Source: Hymenobacter lucidus (GTDB lineage Bacteria > Bacteroidota > Bacteroidia > Cytophagales > Hymenobacteraceae). From it: DNA of 64,000 nucleotides. The stretch lies in NCBI RefSeq assembly GCF_020447265.1, contig NZ_JAJADR010000006.1:248001-312000 (forward strand). The letters run 5' to 3'. Positions 1 through 7,565 of this stretch are shown piece after piece; position 1 is the stretch's first letter, and each line of letters begins with the position of its first letter. The notes under the pieces were generated by a model. That model saw only the letters and a list, made by a program, of their open reading frames with translations. It was not told the DNA's origin and made no database searches. A program made the position numbers and the translations under genes.

Positions 1-1028
1 GTGGCGGTGCGCGGCACGCGCGAGGCAATGTTGGGCACGCAGTAGTGCACCACGTCGTACTTGCGGAATACGGGCTTGCTGTGGCTGGTCATTTCCGAGG
101 TTTCGAAGCAGCCGCCCTGGTCAATGCTCACGTCGATAATCACCGACCCGGGCGCCATGCTGGCTACCACGCTTTCGGGCACCATAAACGGAATCCTGCC
201 TTCCTCGGCATTCAGAGCGCCAATAACCACGTCGGCCCGGCGGATCTGCTGGTTGAGCACGAATGTGTCGAGCGTGCTGGTATAGAGCGTGGTGCCCAGG
301 TTTTGCTTGAGGCGACGCAGCTTATACAAATGGTTGTCGAACACCTTCACCTCGGCGCCCAGCCCGGTGGCGGCGCGGGCGGCGTACTCGGCCACGGTGC
401 CCGCGCCCAGAATAACCACCTGCGACGGGGGCACGCCCGTAATGCCGCCCAGAATCACCCCTTTGCCCTCGTTGGAACGGGCCAGGTACTCGGCTGCTAC
501 CAGCATGACGGTAGAGCCCGCAATTTCGCTCATGGCCCGCACCACCGGCTTGGCCCCTGAGGGGTCCTTGATCAGCTCGAAGCTGATGGCATTCACCTTC
601 TTGCGCAGAATGGCCGAAATGTAGTCCGACGTGAGGGAGCCGAACTGCAGGGCCGAAATCAGGGTCTGGTTGGCCTTCAGATAGTCGATTTCCTCGTGGG
701 TGGGCGGAGCCACTTTCAGAATGATGTCGGCTTCGTATACTTCCTTGGCTGAATAGGCAATGGTGGCCCCGGCCTCGGAGTAGTCGTGGTCGGAATACTT
801 GCTGGGCTCCCCGGCCCCGCTTTCCATCACCACTTCGTGGCCCTCATTCACGAGGTGCTTCACGGCTTCGGGCGTCAGGCAGATGCGGTTTTCCTGCAGC
901 GAGGTTTCCCGGGGCAGACCAATAAACAGCTTGCGCTTGCGCGTTTCCACGGCCAGCATGGATTCCTGCGTGTAGAAAGCGCGGCTCGTGGCCAGCGACT
1001 CAAATCCGGGAGGTATTGCTTCGGGCAT
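1..1028 (-). CDS. ald: alanine dehydrogenase, C-terminus cut by window edge
   Basis: The protein reads from an ATG at 1026-1028 leftwards off the window, giving about 342 residues without a stop. It should catalyse NAD-dependent L-alanine/pyruvate interconversion in the cytoplasm. Visible family signatures are the N-terminal LPRETSLQENRI and LTPEAV segments, GHEVVMESGAGE, and the Rossmann core VVILGAGTVAEYAA followed by GAEVKVFDN. An extra N-terminal stretch of about 35 residues precedes the usual start, which I recall as common in Bacteroidota Ald. A later Met (MLAVETRKRK) could be an alternative start. It lies downstream of tsaE on the same strand with a 93-bp gap. The identification is firm; only the C-terminal end is missing. 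Confidence 0.93.
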   Translation of the reverse strand, partial: MPEAIPPGFESLATSRAFYTQESMLAVETRKRKLFIGLPRETSLQENRICLTPEAVKHLVNEGHEVVMESGAGEPSKYSDHDYSEAGATIAYSAKEVYEADIILKVAPPTHEEIDYLKANQTLISALQFGSLTSDYISAILRKKVNAISFELIKDPSGAKPVVRAMSEIAGSTVMLVAAEYLARSNEGKGVILGGITGVPPSQVVILGAGTVAEYAARAATGLGAEVKVFDNHLYKLRRLKQNLGTTLYTSTLDTFVLNQQIRRADVVIGALNAEEGRIPFMVPESVVASMAPGSVIIDVSIDQGGCFETSEMTSHSKPVFRKYDVVHYCVPNIASRVPRTA

Positions 1029-1035
1029 CTGTTTT

Positions 1036-1141
1036 CAATTAAGAAGTAAGAATCATGAGTTATGAATTGCAAGCCCCTCTTCCCACTAGTGCTACCATGA
1101 ACAGCGGGCGGAGCTTACTTCTTAATTCTCAATTCTTAATT
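1036..1141. repeat. AT-rich intergenic inverted repeat
   Basis: The gap between tsaE and ald holds AT-rich low-complexity arms in opposite orientation. AATTAAGAAGTAAGAAT lies near 1037, and CTTACTTCTTAATTCTCAATTCTTAATT lies near 1115-1141, ending at the tsaE stop. They could fold into a hairpin in the transcript. Similar low-complexity inverted arms occur in other gaps of this window, at 14812-15003 and 61806-61918. The function is unknown. Confidence 0.5.
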
Positions 1142-1556
1142 CCCTAGAAGTGGGTCCAGTAACGGTGAGCGTGACGAGCAGCCGGTCGGGGGGTAAAAGC
1201 GCCGCAACGCGGCTCGGCCACTCTATCAGGCAAAGATAGCCAGAATCGAAGTACTCGAGCGCACCAATGTTGACGGCCTCCTGCGGGTCGTCGAGGCGGT
1301 AGAAATCGAAGTGGTAGATGGGCTGGTCGCGGGCGTCGCGGTACTCGTTGACGAGGGCAAACGTGGGGCTGCTCACGTCGTCTAGCACGCCCATCGTGGC
1401 GCACAGGGCTTTGATGAGTGTGGTTTTACCCGCGCCCATTTCACCTTCAAACTCGACGATGGTGCGGCCCGAAGCAGCCACGGCGGCATGAAGCCGGGTG
1501 GCGGCGGCGGGCAGCTCGGCCAAACTGGCAACCGGAATAGTGAGAGGCAACTGCAT
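1122..1556 (-). CDS. tsaE: tRNA threonylcarbamoyladenosine biosynthesis ATPase TsaE
   Basis: This 144-residue protein matches the usual TsaE size. It is the ATPase partner of TsaB/TsaD in making the t6A modification of ANN-decoding tRNAs. The Walker A motif GEMGAGKTTLIKAL sits at about residues 38-51. It is followed by the family's SSPTFALVNEY segment and IYHFDFYRLDDP, and later by LCLIEWPSR. It starts at the ATG at 1554-1556, upstream of ald on the same strand, so the two may be co-transcribed. The partner genes tsaB and tsaD are not in this window. Confidence 0.93.
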   Translation of the reverse strand: MQLPLTIPVASLAELPAAATRLHAAVAASGRTIVEFEGEMGAGKTTLIKALCATMGVLDDVSSPTFALVNEYRDARDQPIYHFDFYRLDDPQEAVNIGALEYFDSGYLCLIEWPSRVAALLPPDRLLVTLTVTGPTSRELRIEN

Positions 1557-1781
1557 CCGGCAAATGTCGGCAGATTTGGCGTTTTACCACGCTTGCCCGG
1601 CAAAGTGGCGGCGGAACATTTTTGGTAGTGCCCGGAAAGCAGCTTGCATAAGAAGGCGCCCGGCGGAGCATGTAGCGCACTGTGCCCCGCCGAAGCAGTT
1701 CCCGGCTCGATACACGGGAAGCGGGGCCGGCACCACTATTCTACCGACTCAGCACAAAATATCCGTTGGGCAGGCATCCTT

Positions 1782-1795
1782 CATGACATATCATG
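1782..1795. promoter_or_regulatory. short palindrome upstream of the MarR gene
   Basis: CATGA-CATA-TCATG is a perfect 5-bp inverted repeat with a 4-bp spacer, 31 bp before the MarR start codon. It has the same 4-bp spacer geometry as the operators at 2329-2368, but the half-site differs. It could be a regulatory site or chance. Confidence 0.25.
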
Positions 1796-1826
1796 CATCT
1801 ATTAGATACTGCTGGTCTACCTCGCT

Positions 1827-2258
1827 ATGCTTTCCAACATTCTCTTTTACTCGCTCGACAAAGCCATCAAGCAGTATCGGCGCTTTGCCCAGGCCAACAT
1901 TGACCGGGCCGGCATTGCCATTACCATCGACCAGTGGCTGGTGCTGCGCGTGATTCTGGAAACCGACGACCTGACCCAAACCGAAATCGGGGACCGGGTT
2001 TTCAAAGACCAGGCCTCGGTGGCCCGCATCATCCGGCTGCTCACCCAGCGCGGCCTGCTGGTGGCCGAGGCCCTGCCCCACGATGGGCGCCGCACCCAGC
2101 TACGCGTGACGGAGGAAGGGCAGCGCATTCTTGATGCCGTGCACCCCATTGTGCTCAGCAACCGCGCTGTGGCCCTACAGGGACTTTCGGCGGCTGATAC
2201 GGCCCTGCTGCAACAGCTGCTGGAGCAGATTTATTTGAACTGCACCCCTCCTTCCTGA
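1827..2258 (+). CDS. MarR-family transcriptional regulator
   Basis: This 143-residue protein has the size and order of a MarR regulator, a dimeric winged-helix DNA-binding protein that usually represses nearby genes and releases on binding a small ligand. After an N-terminal dimerisation helix comes ITIDQWLVLRVILETDDLTQTEIGDRVFKDQASVARIIRLLTQRGLL (helix-turn-helix and recognition helix). The wing follows as HDGRRTQLRVTEEG, which contains the conserved DGRR element. The C-terminal helices close the dimer. The next gene, on the same strand after 280 bp, is a TonB-dependent receptor. Its promoter region carries two palindromes of MarR type, so this regulator is the natural candidate to control it. 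The ligand is not evident. Confidence 0.9.
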   Translation: MLSNILFYSLDKAIKQYRRFAQANIDRAGIAITIDQWLVLRVILETDDLTQTEIGDRVFKDQASVARIIRLLTQRGLLVAEALPHDGRRTQLRVTEEGQRILDAVHPIVLSNRAVALQGLSAADTALLQQLLEQIYLNCTPPS

Positions 2259-2321
2259 GGTGTTGTCAACGGTTGCTGCCACATAATTCTACTGAAAATA
2301 CAAAATAAAGCAACCGCCTTT

Positions 2322-2350
2322 TTTGAATATACGAAATCGTTCGTATGTTT
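2322..2350 (+). promoter_or_regulatory. candidate Bacteroidota-type promoter for the TonB receptor gene
   Basis: TTTG at 2322-2325 and TATGTTTA at 2343-2350 resemble the -33 (TTTG) and -7 (TAnnTTTG) elements of the Bacteroidota primary sigma factor, with a plausible 17-bp spacing. Operator 1 (2329-2346) fills the spacer and touches the -7 element. Operator 2 (2353-2368) lies where transcription would start. That is the arrangement expected for repression. Confidence 0.45.
2329..2346. promoter_or_regulatory. candidate MarR operator 1
   Basis: ATACGAA-ATCG-TTCGTAT is a perfect inverted repeat with 7-bp arms and a 4-bp spacer. It lies 71 bp downstream of the MarR stop codon. The 16-bp core TACGAAnnnnTTCGTA recurs at 2353-2368, and site centres are 23 bp apart, about two helical turns. 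Confidence 0.65.
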
Positions 2351-2352
2351 AC

Positions 2353-2368
2353 TACGAAGAAATTCGTA
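2353..2368. promoter_or_regulatory. candidate MarR operator 2
   Basis: TACGAA-GAAA-TTCGTA is the second perfect copy of the TACGAAnnnnTTCGTA palindrome, on the same helical face as operator 1. Two identical 16-bp palindromes in a short intergenic region are unlikely to be chance in GC-rich DNA. Confidence 0.65.
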
Positions 2369-2538
2369 TCAAACTCTGCCCTTGTCCGTCGGCCGCGGAC
2401 CGGTGGTGGGCCAGCCGAGCCGCTTGGCGGCTTTCGGCACCTTTTTGCCGTCTGTTTCCGGCTGGCTCTGCGGCACTTTGTTGCGCTGGCCGGCCGGAAA
2501 CCAGCCTTCCTTAGCCATACACCCCACACTTTTCGCGT

Positions 2539-5058
2539 ATGAAAACCTCTTTACCCGACCGGCCGCTGCGCCGGCCTGCCCTGCTCCTGCTGCTCTTCGG
2601 CTGGCTACTGAGCACGCCGGCCGGGGCTCAGACCCGCGCCACTGTAACCGGCCAGCTGACAACCAGCACCGGCGCGCCCCTCGACTTTGCCACCGTAACG
2701 CTGCACCGCGCCGCCGATTCGACGGTAGTGAAATCAGAGTTCAGCGACGAGAAAGGCACGTTCCGCTTCGAGCAGACGGCCGGGGGTAGCTACTTGGTTT
2801 CGGCGGCGCAGGTGGGTTTTGTGCGCACCTGGAGCAAGTCCTTTACTGTGGGCGCCGAAACGGTGGCTTTGCCGGTGCTGGCCCTGCCCAAAAGTGGGGC
2901 TACTACCCTGAAAGAAGTGACCGTAGTAGGCCAAAAGCCGCTTTTTGAGAGAGAAGCCGACCGCACCATCGTGAATGTGGAGGGCTCGACGCTGGCCGCT
3001 GGCAATACCTCGCTCGACGTGCTGAGCCGCTCGCCGGGGGTGACGGTAGACGGCAGCGACAACATCGGGCTGCGGGGCCGGCAGGGCGTGCTGGTGCTCA
3101 TCGACGGCAAGCGCCAGCCCATGACGGGCACCGAGTTGGCCGACTATCTGCGGGCGTTGCCGGCCGAGCAGCTCAAAAGCATCGAGCTGATAACCAACCC
3201 GCCGGCCAAGTACGAGGCCCAGGGCAGCGCGGGTATCATTGCCATCAACCTGAAAAAGGACCAGCGCGTGGGCACCAACGGCACACTGAGCAGCAGCTAC
3301 GGCCGGGGCCGCTTCGGCAAGTTCAGCTCGGGCCTGACGCTGAACCACCGTACCCCAAAAACCAACACCTTCGGCTCCTACACCTACGCCAACCGCCGCA
3401 ACTACGGCGCGCTGACCATTCACCGCGACTTTTATCGGCCTCTCGACCAGGGCAAAGTATACGACGGCAGCACCGACCAGGACAACTACAGCATCGGCCA
3501 CAACCAGTCGCACAGCTGGAAGGCGGGTCTCGACTACACCCTTTCGGAGCGCACGGTGCTGGGCTTTACCCTGAACGGCCTGCAAACCCGCAGCGTACAG
3601 GAAGGCACCAACCTGACCACGCTGCTGGATGCCGACGGCCAACCCCTGCGCGGCTACAACTCGACCAACGACCGGGACGCGGAGTTTCCTAACGTGGCCG
3701 GTAACGTGAACTTCAAGCACACTTTTCCGGATTCGGTGGGCAACCGGGAGCTGACCGCCGACGCCGACTATGCCCGCTACGACACGCGCCGCCTGCAGTT
3801 TCTGAACACCTTCCGCGACCGGGAGCCAGTAGAGCTGTTCGACCGGCTTAATGGCGACCAGGAAGGCCTGCTCACGATTCAGTCGCTGAAAGCCGACTAC
3901 GTGCACCCGCTCAGCAAGCAGACGCGCCTGGACCTGGGTGGCAAGGTAAGCTGGGTGCATTCCGACAACGACGTGGAGTTTACGGTGCCGGACCGGGATG
4001 CTACCACCGGCCAGCCTGACCTGAGCCGGCTGGTGCGGGACCCACGCCGCTCCAACCGCTTCCGCTACGACGAGAACATCAACGCGGGCTACATCAACTT
4101 CAACCACACGCTGCCCAAATGGACGCTGCAGGCAGGCCTGCGCGGCGAGCAGACCAAGGGTGTGGGCCGGCAGGACGAGGTGCAATACTCGGACAGCGCC
4201 AACTTCACCCGCAACTATTTCCAGCTCTTTCCCAGCGCGGCCGTGAAGCACACCTTCACTGATAAACACGAAACGTCGGTGTCGCTGAGCCGGCGCATCG
4301 ACCGGCCGGGCTACGGGCAGCTCAACCCGTTTCGCTCCTATATTGATGCCACCACCTTCGGAGCCGGCAACCCCGAGTTGCGGCCCCAGACCAGCTATAA
4401 CGTAGAGCTAACCCACACCTACCGGCAGAAATACAGCCTGGGCGTGAGCTACAGCCGCACCGACGACCCCATTGTGGGCACGGTGCAGCCCACCAGCGCC
4501 ACGAGCCGGGTGGTGGTGTCCACGAGCCAGAACCTGGGCACCCAGCACTACTACGCCCTCACGCTGACGGCCCCGGTGGAGCTGGCCAAGTGGTGGAATG
4601 TGTACAACAACGGCGTGCTCTACTACAACCGCTACGTGGGCAGCATTGCGGGCACCACCCTGGGCAGCCGCAATGCCCGCCCGGCCTTCAACCTGAGTAG
4701 CAACAGCACCTTCACGTTTGGCAAAGGCTGGAGCGCCGACCTGAACGCCGAATACCAGTCGCGGGAGCTAGATGCCTTCTTCAATACTAGGCCGCGTAGC
4801 CAGGTGGCTTTCGGTGTCCAGAAAAGCCTCTGGGAGCGGAAAGGCAACTTGAAGCTCAACGTAACGGACGCCTTCTACACGGGCGCTATCCGGGCCACTT
4901 CCAGCTACGACAACTACGTGGAGCGCTTCTACCAGCGCGGCGACTTCCGGGTGGTCACGCTGGCCTTTACCTACCGCTTCGGCAACGACAAGCTGGCCCC
5001 AGCCCGACGGCGCAGCGGCGGGGCCGAGGACGAGAAGCGCCGGGCCGGCGGCGCGTAG
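2539..5058 (+). CDS. TonB-dependent receptor-type outer-membrane beta-barrel protein
   Basis: This 839-residue exported protein has a signal peptide at about residues 1-30 (hydrophobic core ALLLLLFGWLL, cleavage near AGA-Q). A carboxypeptidase-regulatory-like beta-sandwich follows at about 35-115 (TVTGQLTTSTGAPLDFATVTL). Next is a plug-like domain at about 125-235 (EVTVVGQKPLFE, LDVLSRSPGVTVDG, LVLIDGKRQPM, IELITNPPAKYEAQGSAGIIAI). The rest is a large C-terminal barrel of the type found in the OMP_b-brl_3 group (GYGQLNPFR, GNPELRPQTSYNVEL). Such proteins bind or import substrates at the outer membrane. No SusD partner is nearby. The long leader carries two MarR-type operators, so expression is probably controlled by the upstream MarR gene. 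The substrate is unknown. Confidence 0.9.
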   Translation: MKTSLPDRPLRRPALLLLLFGWLLSTPAGAQTRATVTGQLTTSTGAPLDFATVTLHRAADSTVVKSEFSDEKGTFRFEQTAGGSYLVSAAQVGFVRTWSKSFTVGAETVALPVLALPKSGATTLKEVTVVGQKPLFEREADRTIVNVEGSTLAAGNTSLDVLSRSPGVTVDGSDNIGLRGRQGVLVLIDGKRQPMTGTELADYLRALPAEQLKSIELITNPPAKYEAQGSAGIIAINLKKDQRVGTNGTLSSSYGRGRFGKFSSGLTLNHRTPKTNTFGSYTYANRRNYGALTIHRDFYRPLDQGKVYDGSTDQDNYSIGHNQSHSWKAGLDYTLSERTVLGFTLNGLQTRSVQEGTNLTTLLDADGQPLRGYNSTNDRDAEFPNVAGNVNFKHTFPDSVGNRELTADADYARYDTRRLQFLNTFRDREPVELFDRLNGDQEGLLTIQSLKADYVHPLSKQTRLDLGGKVSWVHSDNDVEFTVPDRDATTGQPDLSRLVRDPRRSNRFRYDENINAGYINFNHTLPKWTLQAGLRGEQTKGVGRQDEVQYSDSANFTRNYFQLFPSAAVKHTFTDKHETSVSLSRRIDRPGYGQLNPFRSYIDATTFGAGNPELRPQTSYNVELTHTYRQKYSLGVSYSRTDDPIVGTVQPTSATSRVVVSTSQNLGTQHYYALTLTAPVELAKWWNVYNNGVLYYNRYVGSIAGTTLGSRNARPAFNLSSNSTFTFGKGWSADLNAEYQSRELDAFFNTRPRSQVAFGVQKSLWERKGNLKLNVTDAFYTGAIRATSSYDNYVERFYQRGDFRVVTLAFTYRFGNDKLAPARRRSGGAEDEKRRAGGA

Positions 5059-5080
5059 CCGTCTGCTCGTTTATTACCCC

Positions 5081-5117
5081 ACGGCTCCGCTTTTCGCAAG
5101 GCAGAGCCGTTTTTTTT
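5081..5117 (+). terminator. rho-independent terminator of the TonB receptor gene
   Basis: CGGCTCCGC and GCAGAGCCG pair with one mismatch around a 10-nt loop, followed by a run of eight T. It lies 23 bp after the receptor stop codon. Confidence 0.85.
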
Positions 5118-5385
5118 AATCCTAAATATCTGTTGCACAACTCTTTTACCAGACTCATCAGGAGCACACCACATATATATGTTATACTATATTAAAACCC
5201 AGTGTCGTATCTTCCTTATCCAACGCCTCTTCCCCTACCTTTTGGGTTTGCGGGCTGGCTCAGCTTAGTAAGTAAGCCAGTCTGCGGGCCCACAAGACCT
5301 TTTCCGCCCTATTGCAAAGTCCATTGGCGGAACTTCCTGCCAGTGCTGGTCCGGCCCGGTTGCGTGCCGCTACACCACCTTTGCC

Positions 5386-6756
5386 ATGGCTGAATTCACT
5401 GTATGGTACAAGCCCTTTACTAGTCAGCACGCGCGGCTGCTGGACATACTGGGGGCGCTGGAGCAGGCCGGCCTGGCGCTGCAGGCCGTGCATATGGGCG
5501 ACACCCCCAGCGGGGCGGGCATCATCTTTCTGGATCAGCAGGCTTCTCTGGACGACATCCGGGAAACGCTGGAAGCCTTCACGCTCTACGCCGATACCAA
5601 AATCATTGCCGTGGCCGTGGGGCTGCTGCCCACCACCAGCACCTGGGAGTTGCTGCGCGGCGGGGTGGCCGAAGTTTTTTCGTGGTTTGAGGTCGAGAAG
5701 CCGGTCCAGATCGTGCTGTCGCGCCTGCACTACTGGCAGCGGCTGGAAGAGCATGTGGCGTATCTGCAGCAGCGCATGGTGGGCAACAGCCGGTGCTGGG
5801 TGAACACGCTGCGCCAGATTGTGGATATGGCCCTGAGTAACTGCCAGGTGCTGGTGATGGGCGAAAGTGGCACCGGCAAGGAGCTGGTGGCCCAGGAAAT
5901 TCATCAGCTCGACCCCCGCCCCGACAAGCGCGACTGTGTGGTGGTCGACTGCACCAATCTGATTCCGGGCTTGTCGGGTTCCGAGCTGTTTGGCCACGAG
6001 AAAGGCGCGTTTACCAACGCTATCAGCACCCGCGACGGGGCCCTGGCCTTGGCCCACGAAGGCACCTTGTTTCTGGATGAGCTGGGTGAGCTGCCACTGC
6101 CCCTGCAGGCCGAGCTGCTGCGGGCCCTGCAGGAAGGTACCTACAAGCGCGTGGGTAGCAATACCTGGCGCAAGGCCCGCTTCCGGCTGGTGAGTGCCAC
6201 CAACCGCGACCTGCTGGCCGAGGTGCACAAAGGCACATTTCGCCAGGACTTATACTACCGCATTTCGGGCTGGACGTGCCAGCTGCCGCCCCTGCGCGAG
6301 CGGAAAGAGGACATTGTGGTGCTGGCCGAGCACTTCTTCCGCCAGCAGCACCACATCCGCCAGCCCGTGGACCGGCAGGTGTACGACTTTCTGCTGCTGC
6401 GTGACTACCCCGGCAACGTGCGCGAACTGCAGCAGCTCATCACCCGCATTGCCAACAAGCACCTCGGCGAGGGCCCCATCACCATCGGCGACATTCCGCG
6501 CTCCGACTGGCCCGACTTTGCCCGCCTCGGCCCCACCCTGCAGGGCAACGACCTGGAAGCCGGCGTGAAAGGCCTGCTTTACCAGGGTCTGGGCCTCAAA
6601 GAAATAAAGGACCAGGTGACCGAAATAGCCAAAAAAGTGGCCATTACCCACGAAAACGGCAACCTGAAGCTGGCCGCCCACCGCCTGGGCTGCAGCGAGA
6701 GAATCCTGCAGATGCACCGGCGCGGCGAGCCGGAACTGACGGTGCAGCAGGGATGA
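5386..6756 (+). CDS. sigma-54-dependent transcriptional activator with degenerate receiver
   Basis: This 456-residue protein has three parts. Residues 1-125 look like a receiver fold. The first strand (FTVWYKP) lacks the acidic pair that binds magnesium and the last strand lacks an obvious conserved lysine, although a D is kept in IIFLDQQ; phosphorylation is therefore doubtful. Residues about 135-370 are the AAA+ domain, with Walker A GESGTGKE at 159-166, Walker B GTLFLDELGELP near 226-237, and the sigma-54 contact loop reading GAFTNA at 207-212 instead of the usual GAFTGA. The C-terminus (LKLAAHRLGCSERILQMHRR) is a Fis-like helix-turn-helix. It should bind upstream sites and drive sigma-54 RNA polymerase. 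No histidine kinase gene is adjacent. A CACCTTTG element ends two bases before the ATG. Confidence 0.88.
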   Translation: MAEFTVWYKPFTSQHARLLDILGALEQAGLALQAVHMGDTPSGAGIIFLDQQASLDDIRETLEAFTLYADTKIIAVAVGLLPTTSTWELLRGGVAEVFSWFEVEKPVQIVLSRLHYWQRLEEHVAYLQQRMVGNSRCWVNTLRQIVDMALSNCQVLVMGESGTGKELVAQEIHQLDPRPDKRDCVVVDCTNLIPGLSGSELFGHEKGAFTNAISTRDGALALAHEGTLFLDELGELPLPLQAELLRALQEGTYKRVGSNTWRKARFRLVSATNRDLLAEVHKGTFRQDLYYRISGWTCQLPPLRERKEDIVVLAEHFFRQQHHIRQPVDRQVYDFLLLRDYPGNVRELQQLITRIANKHLGEGPITIGDIPRSDWPDFARLGPTLQGNDLEAGVKGLLYQGLGLKEIKDQVTEIAKKVAITHENGNLKLAAHRLGCSERILQMHRRGEPELTVQQG

Positions 6757-6885
6757 GAGTGTTGTATGGGCTTAAGCTGAACCGCTGTGAGAGCCACAAT
6801 CACCTGACGACAACTATATTGCCGACTGCTACTTCGTACTAAAAGCAGCGCGGCAAACAACGGAGCCGTTGCAAAATATCAAATC

Positions 6886-7407
6886 ATGAAACTTGCGGAA
6901 CCTGTAGATATTGATCTGCTCGATTTTATTAAGAATGGCAGGTTTGACTACATTCTGTTAGGCAAAACGAAAGAATGGATAATCAATAATTTCCCCGACC
7001 CTGATGACATTGACCATAACTGCTACCAAGATCCTATTTGGCGCTACGGGAACATCGAATTTCATTTCCATGAAGACGAAACGTTATCATCAATTTATTC
7101 CGACTACATCGACACGTTGAGCGGCGGAGACAGTCTACGACTGGAGAAATGGATATTTAACGAGTCGCAAAAGCTGACAATCGAAACAGCTGTACGTCAT
7201 TTAATTAAAGAGAGAATAGCCTTTAAACTGGAATATGGGAGTCTTTCGGATGGCTATACCACAGCAGCCGTAAGAATCATCAAAAGCCAAGTAAAACTAA
7301 GCTTCGCACTTCCTGAAAGGGAAGAAGATTACGAAGAATACTTAGCACGATGCAAGAGCGAAGACAGTAACTCATTTCGGCTTTTTGCTTTCAGCCTGGG
7401 GATTTAA
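6886..7407 (+). CDS. hypothetical protein, AT-rich orphan
   Basis: This is a 173-residue cytoplasmic protein with no signal peptide or membrane segment and no domain I recognise. It is acidic and aromatic-rich (IEFHFHEDETLSSIYSDYID, REEDYEEYLARCKSED). Its size and style recall small orphan or immunity-type proteins, but no toxin gene is adjacent, so that is only a suggestion. Base and codon use are visibly more AT-rich than every neighbour (many AAT, ATT, TTA, AGA codons), which points to recent acquisition. The ATG at 6886 follows an AT-rich leader. A fragment of a dispersed repeat and an inverted repeat lie just downstream. Confidence 0.7.
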   Translation: MKLAEPVDIDLLDFIKNGRFDYILLGKTKEWIINNFPDPDDIDHNCYQDPIWRYGNIEFHFHEDETLSSIYSDYIDTLSGGDSLRLEKWIFNESQKLTIETAVRHLIKERIAFKLEYGSLSDGYTTAAVRIIKSQVKLSFALPEREEDYEEYLARCKSEDSNSFRLFAFSLGI

Positions 7408-7425
7408 CAAATTGATTACCAATGT

Positions 7426-7469
7426 ACGCGAGGTGCTGCGACTCCGCTTTGCTTCGCTCAGCATGACGT
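7426..7469. repeat. fragment of a dispersed GAAGC-type intergenic repeat
   Basis: The stretch from CGCGAGGTGCTGCGACTC to GCTTCGCTCAGCATGACG reads, on the minus strand, as GTCATGCTGAGCGAAGC followed by a CTCGCG end. This resembles the half-element at 62491-62590 (CGAAGTGAGACATCTCGCG). I take it as one arm of a dispersed imperfect palindrome. Confidence 0.5.
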
Positions 7470-7496
7470 TTTAATTGACTCACTTATTAACCAATT

Positions 7497-7540
7497 CAAA
7501 CCACCCCAGCAGTGCTTTCTTGTGTTGTTGGGGTGGTTTG
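7497..7540. terminator. inverted repeat between converging genes, probable bidirectional terminator
   Basis: CAAACCACCCCA (7497-7508) and TGGGGTGGTTTG (7529-7540) are perfect 12-bp inverted arms around a 20-nt loop. They sit between the stop of the AT-rich orphan and the stop of the minus-strand amidohydrolase. T-runs are weak on both sides. Confidence 0.6.
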
Positions 7541-7565
7541 GGTAGCTTTTCGAGCATGAGTCGGC

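Noticed and set aside
2734..4269. 511-residue open frame antisense to the TonB receptor gene
   Set aside because: It is a by-product of GC-rich codons on the opposite strand. It has no domain or start signal, while the plus-strand protein is a clear receptor.
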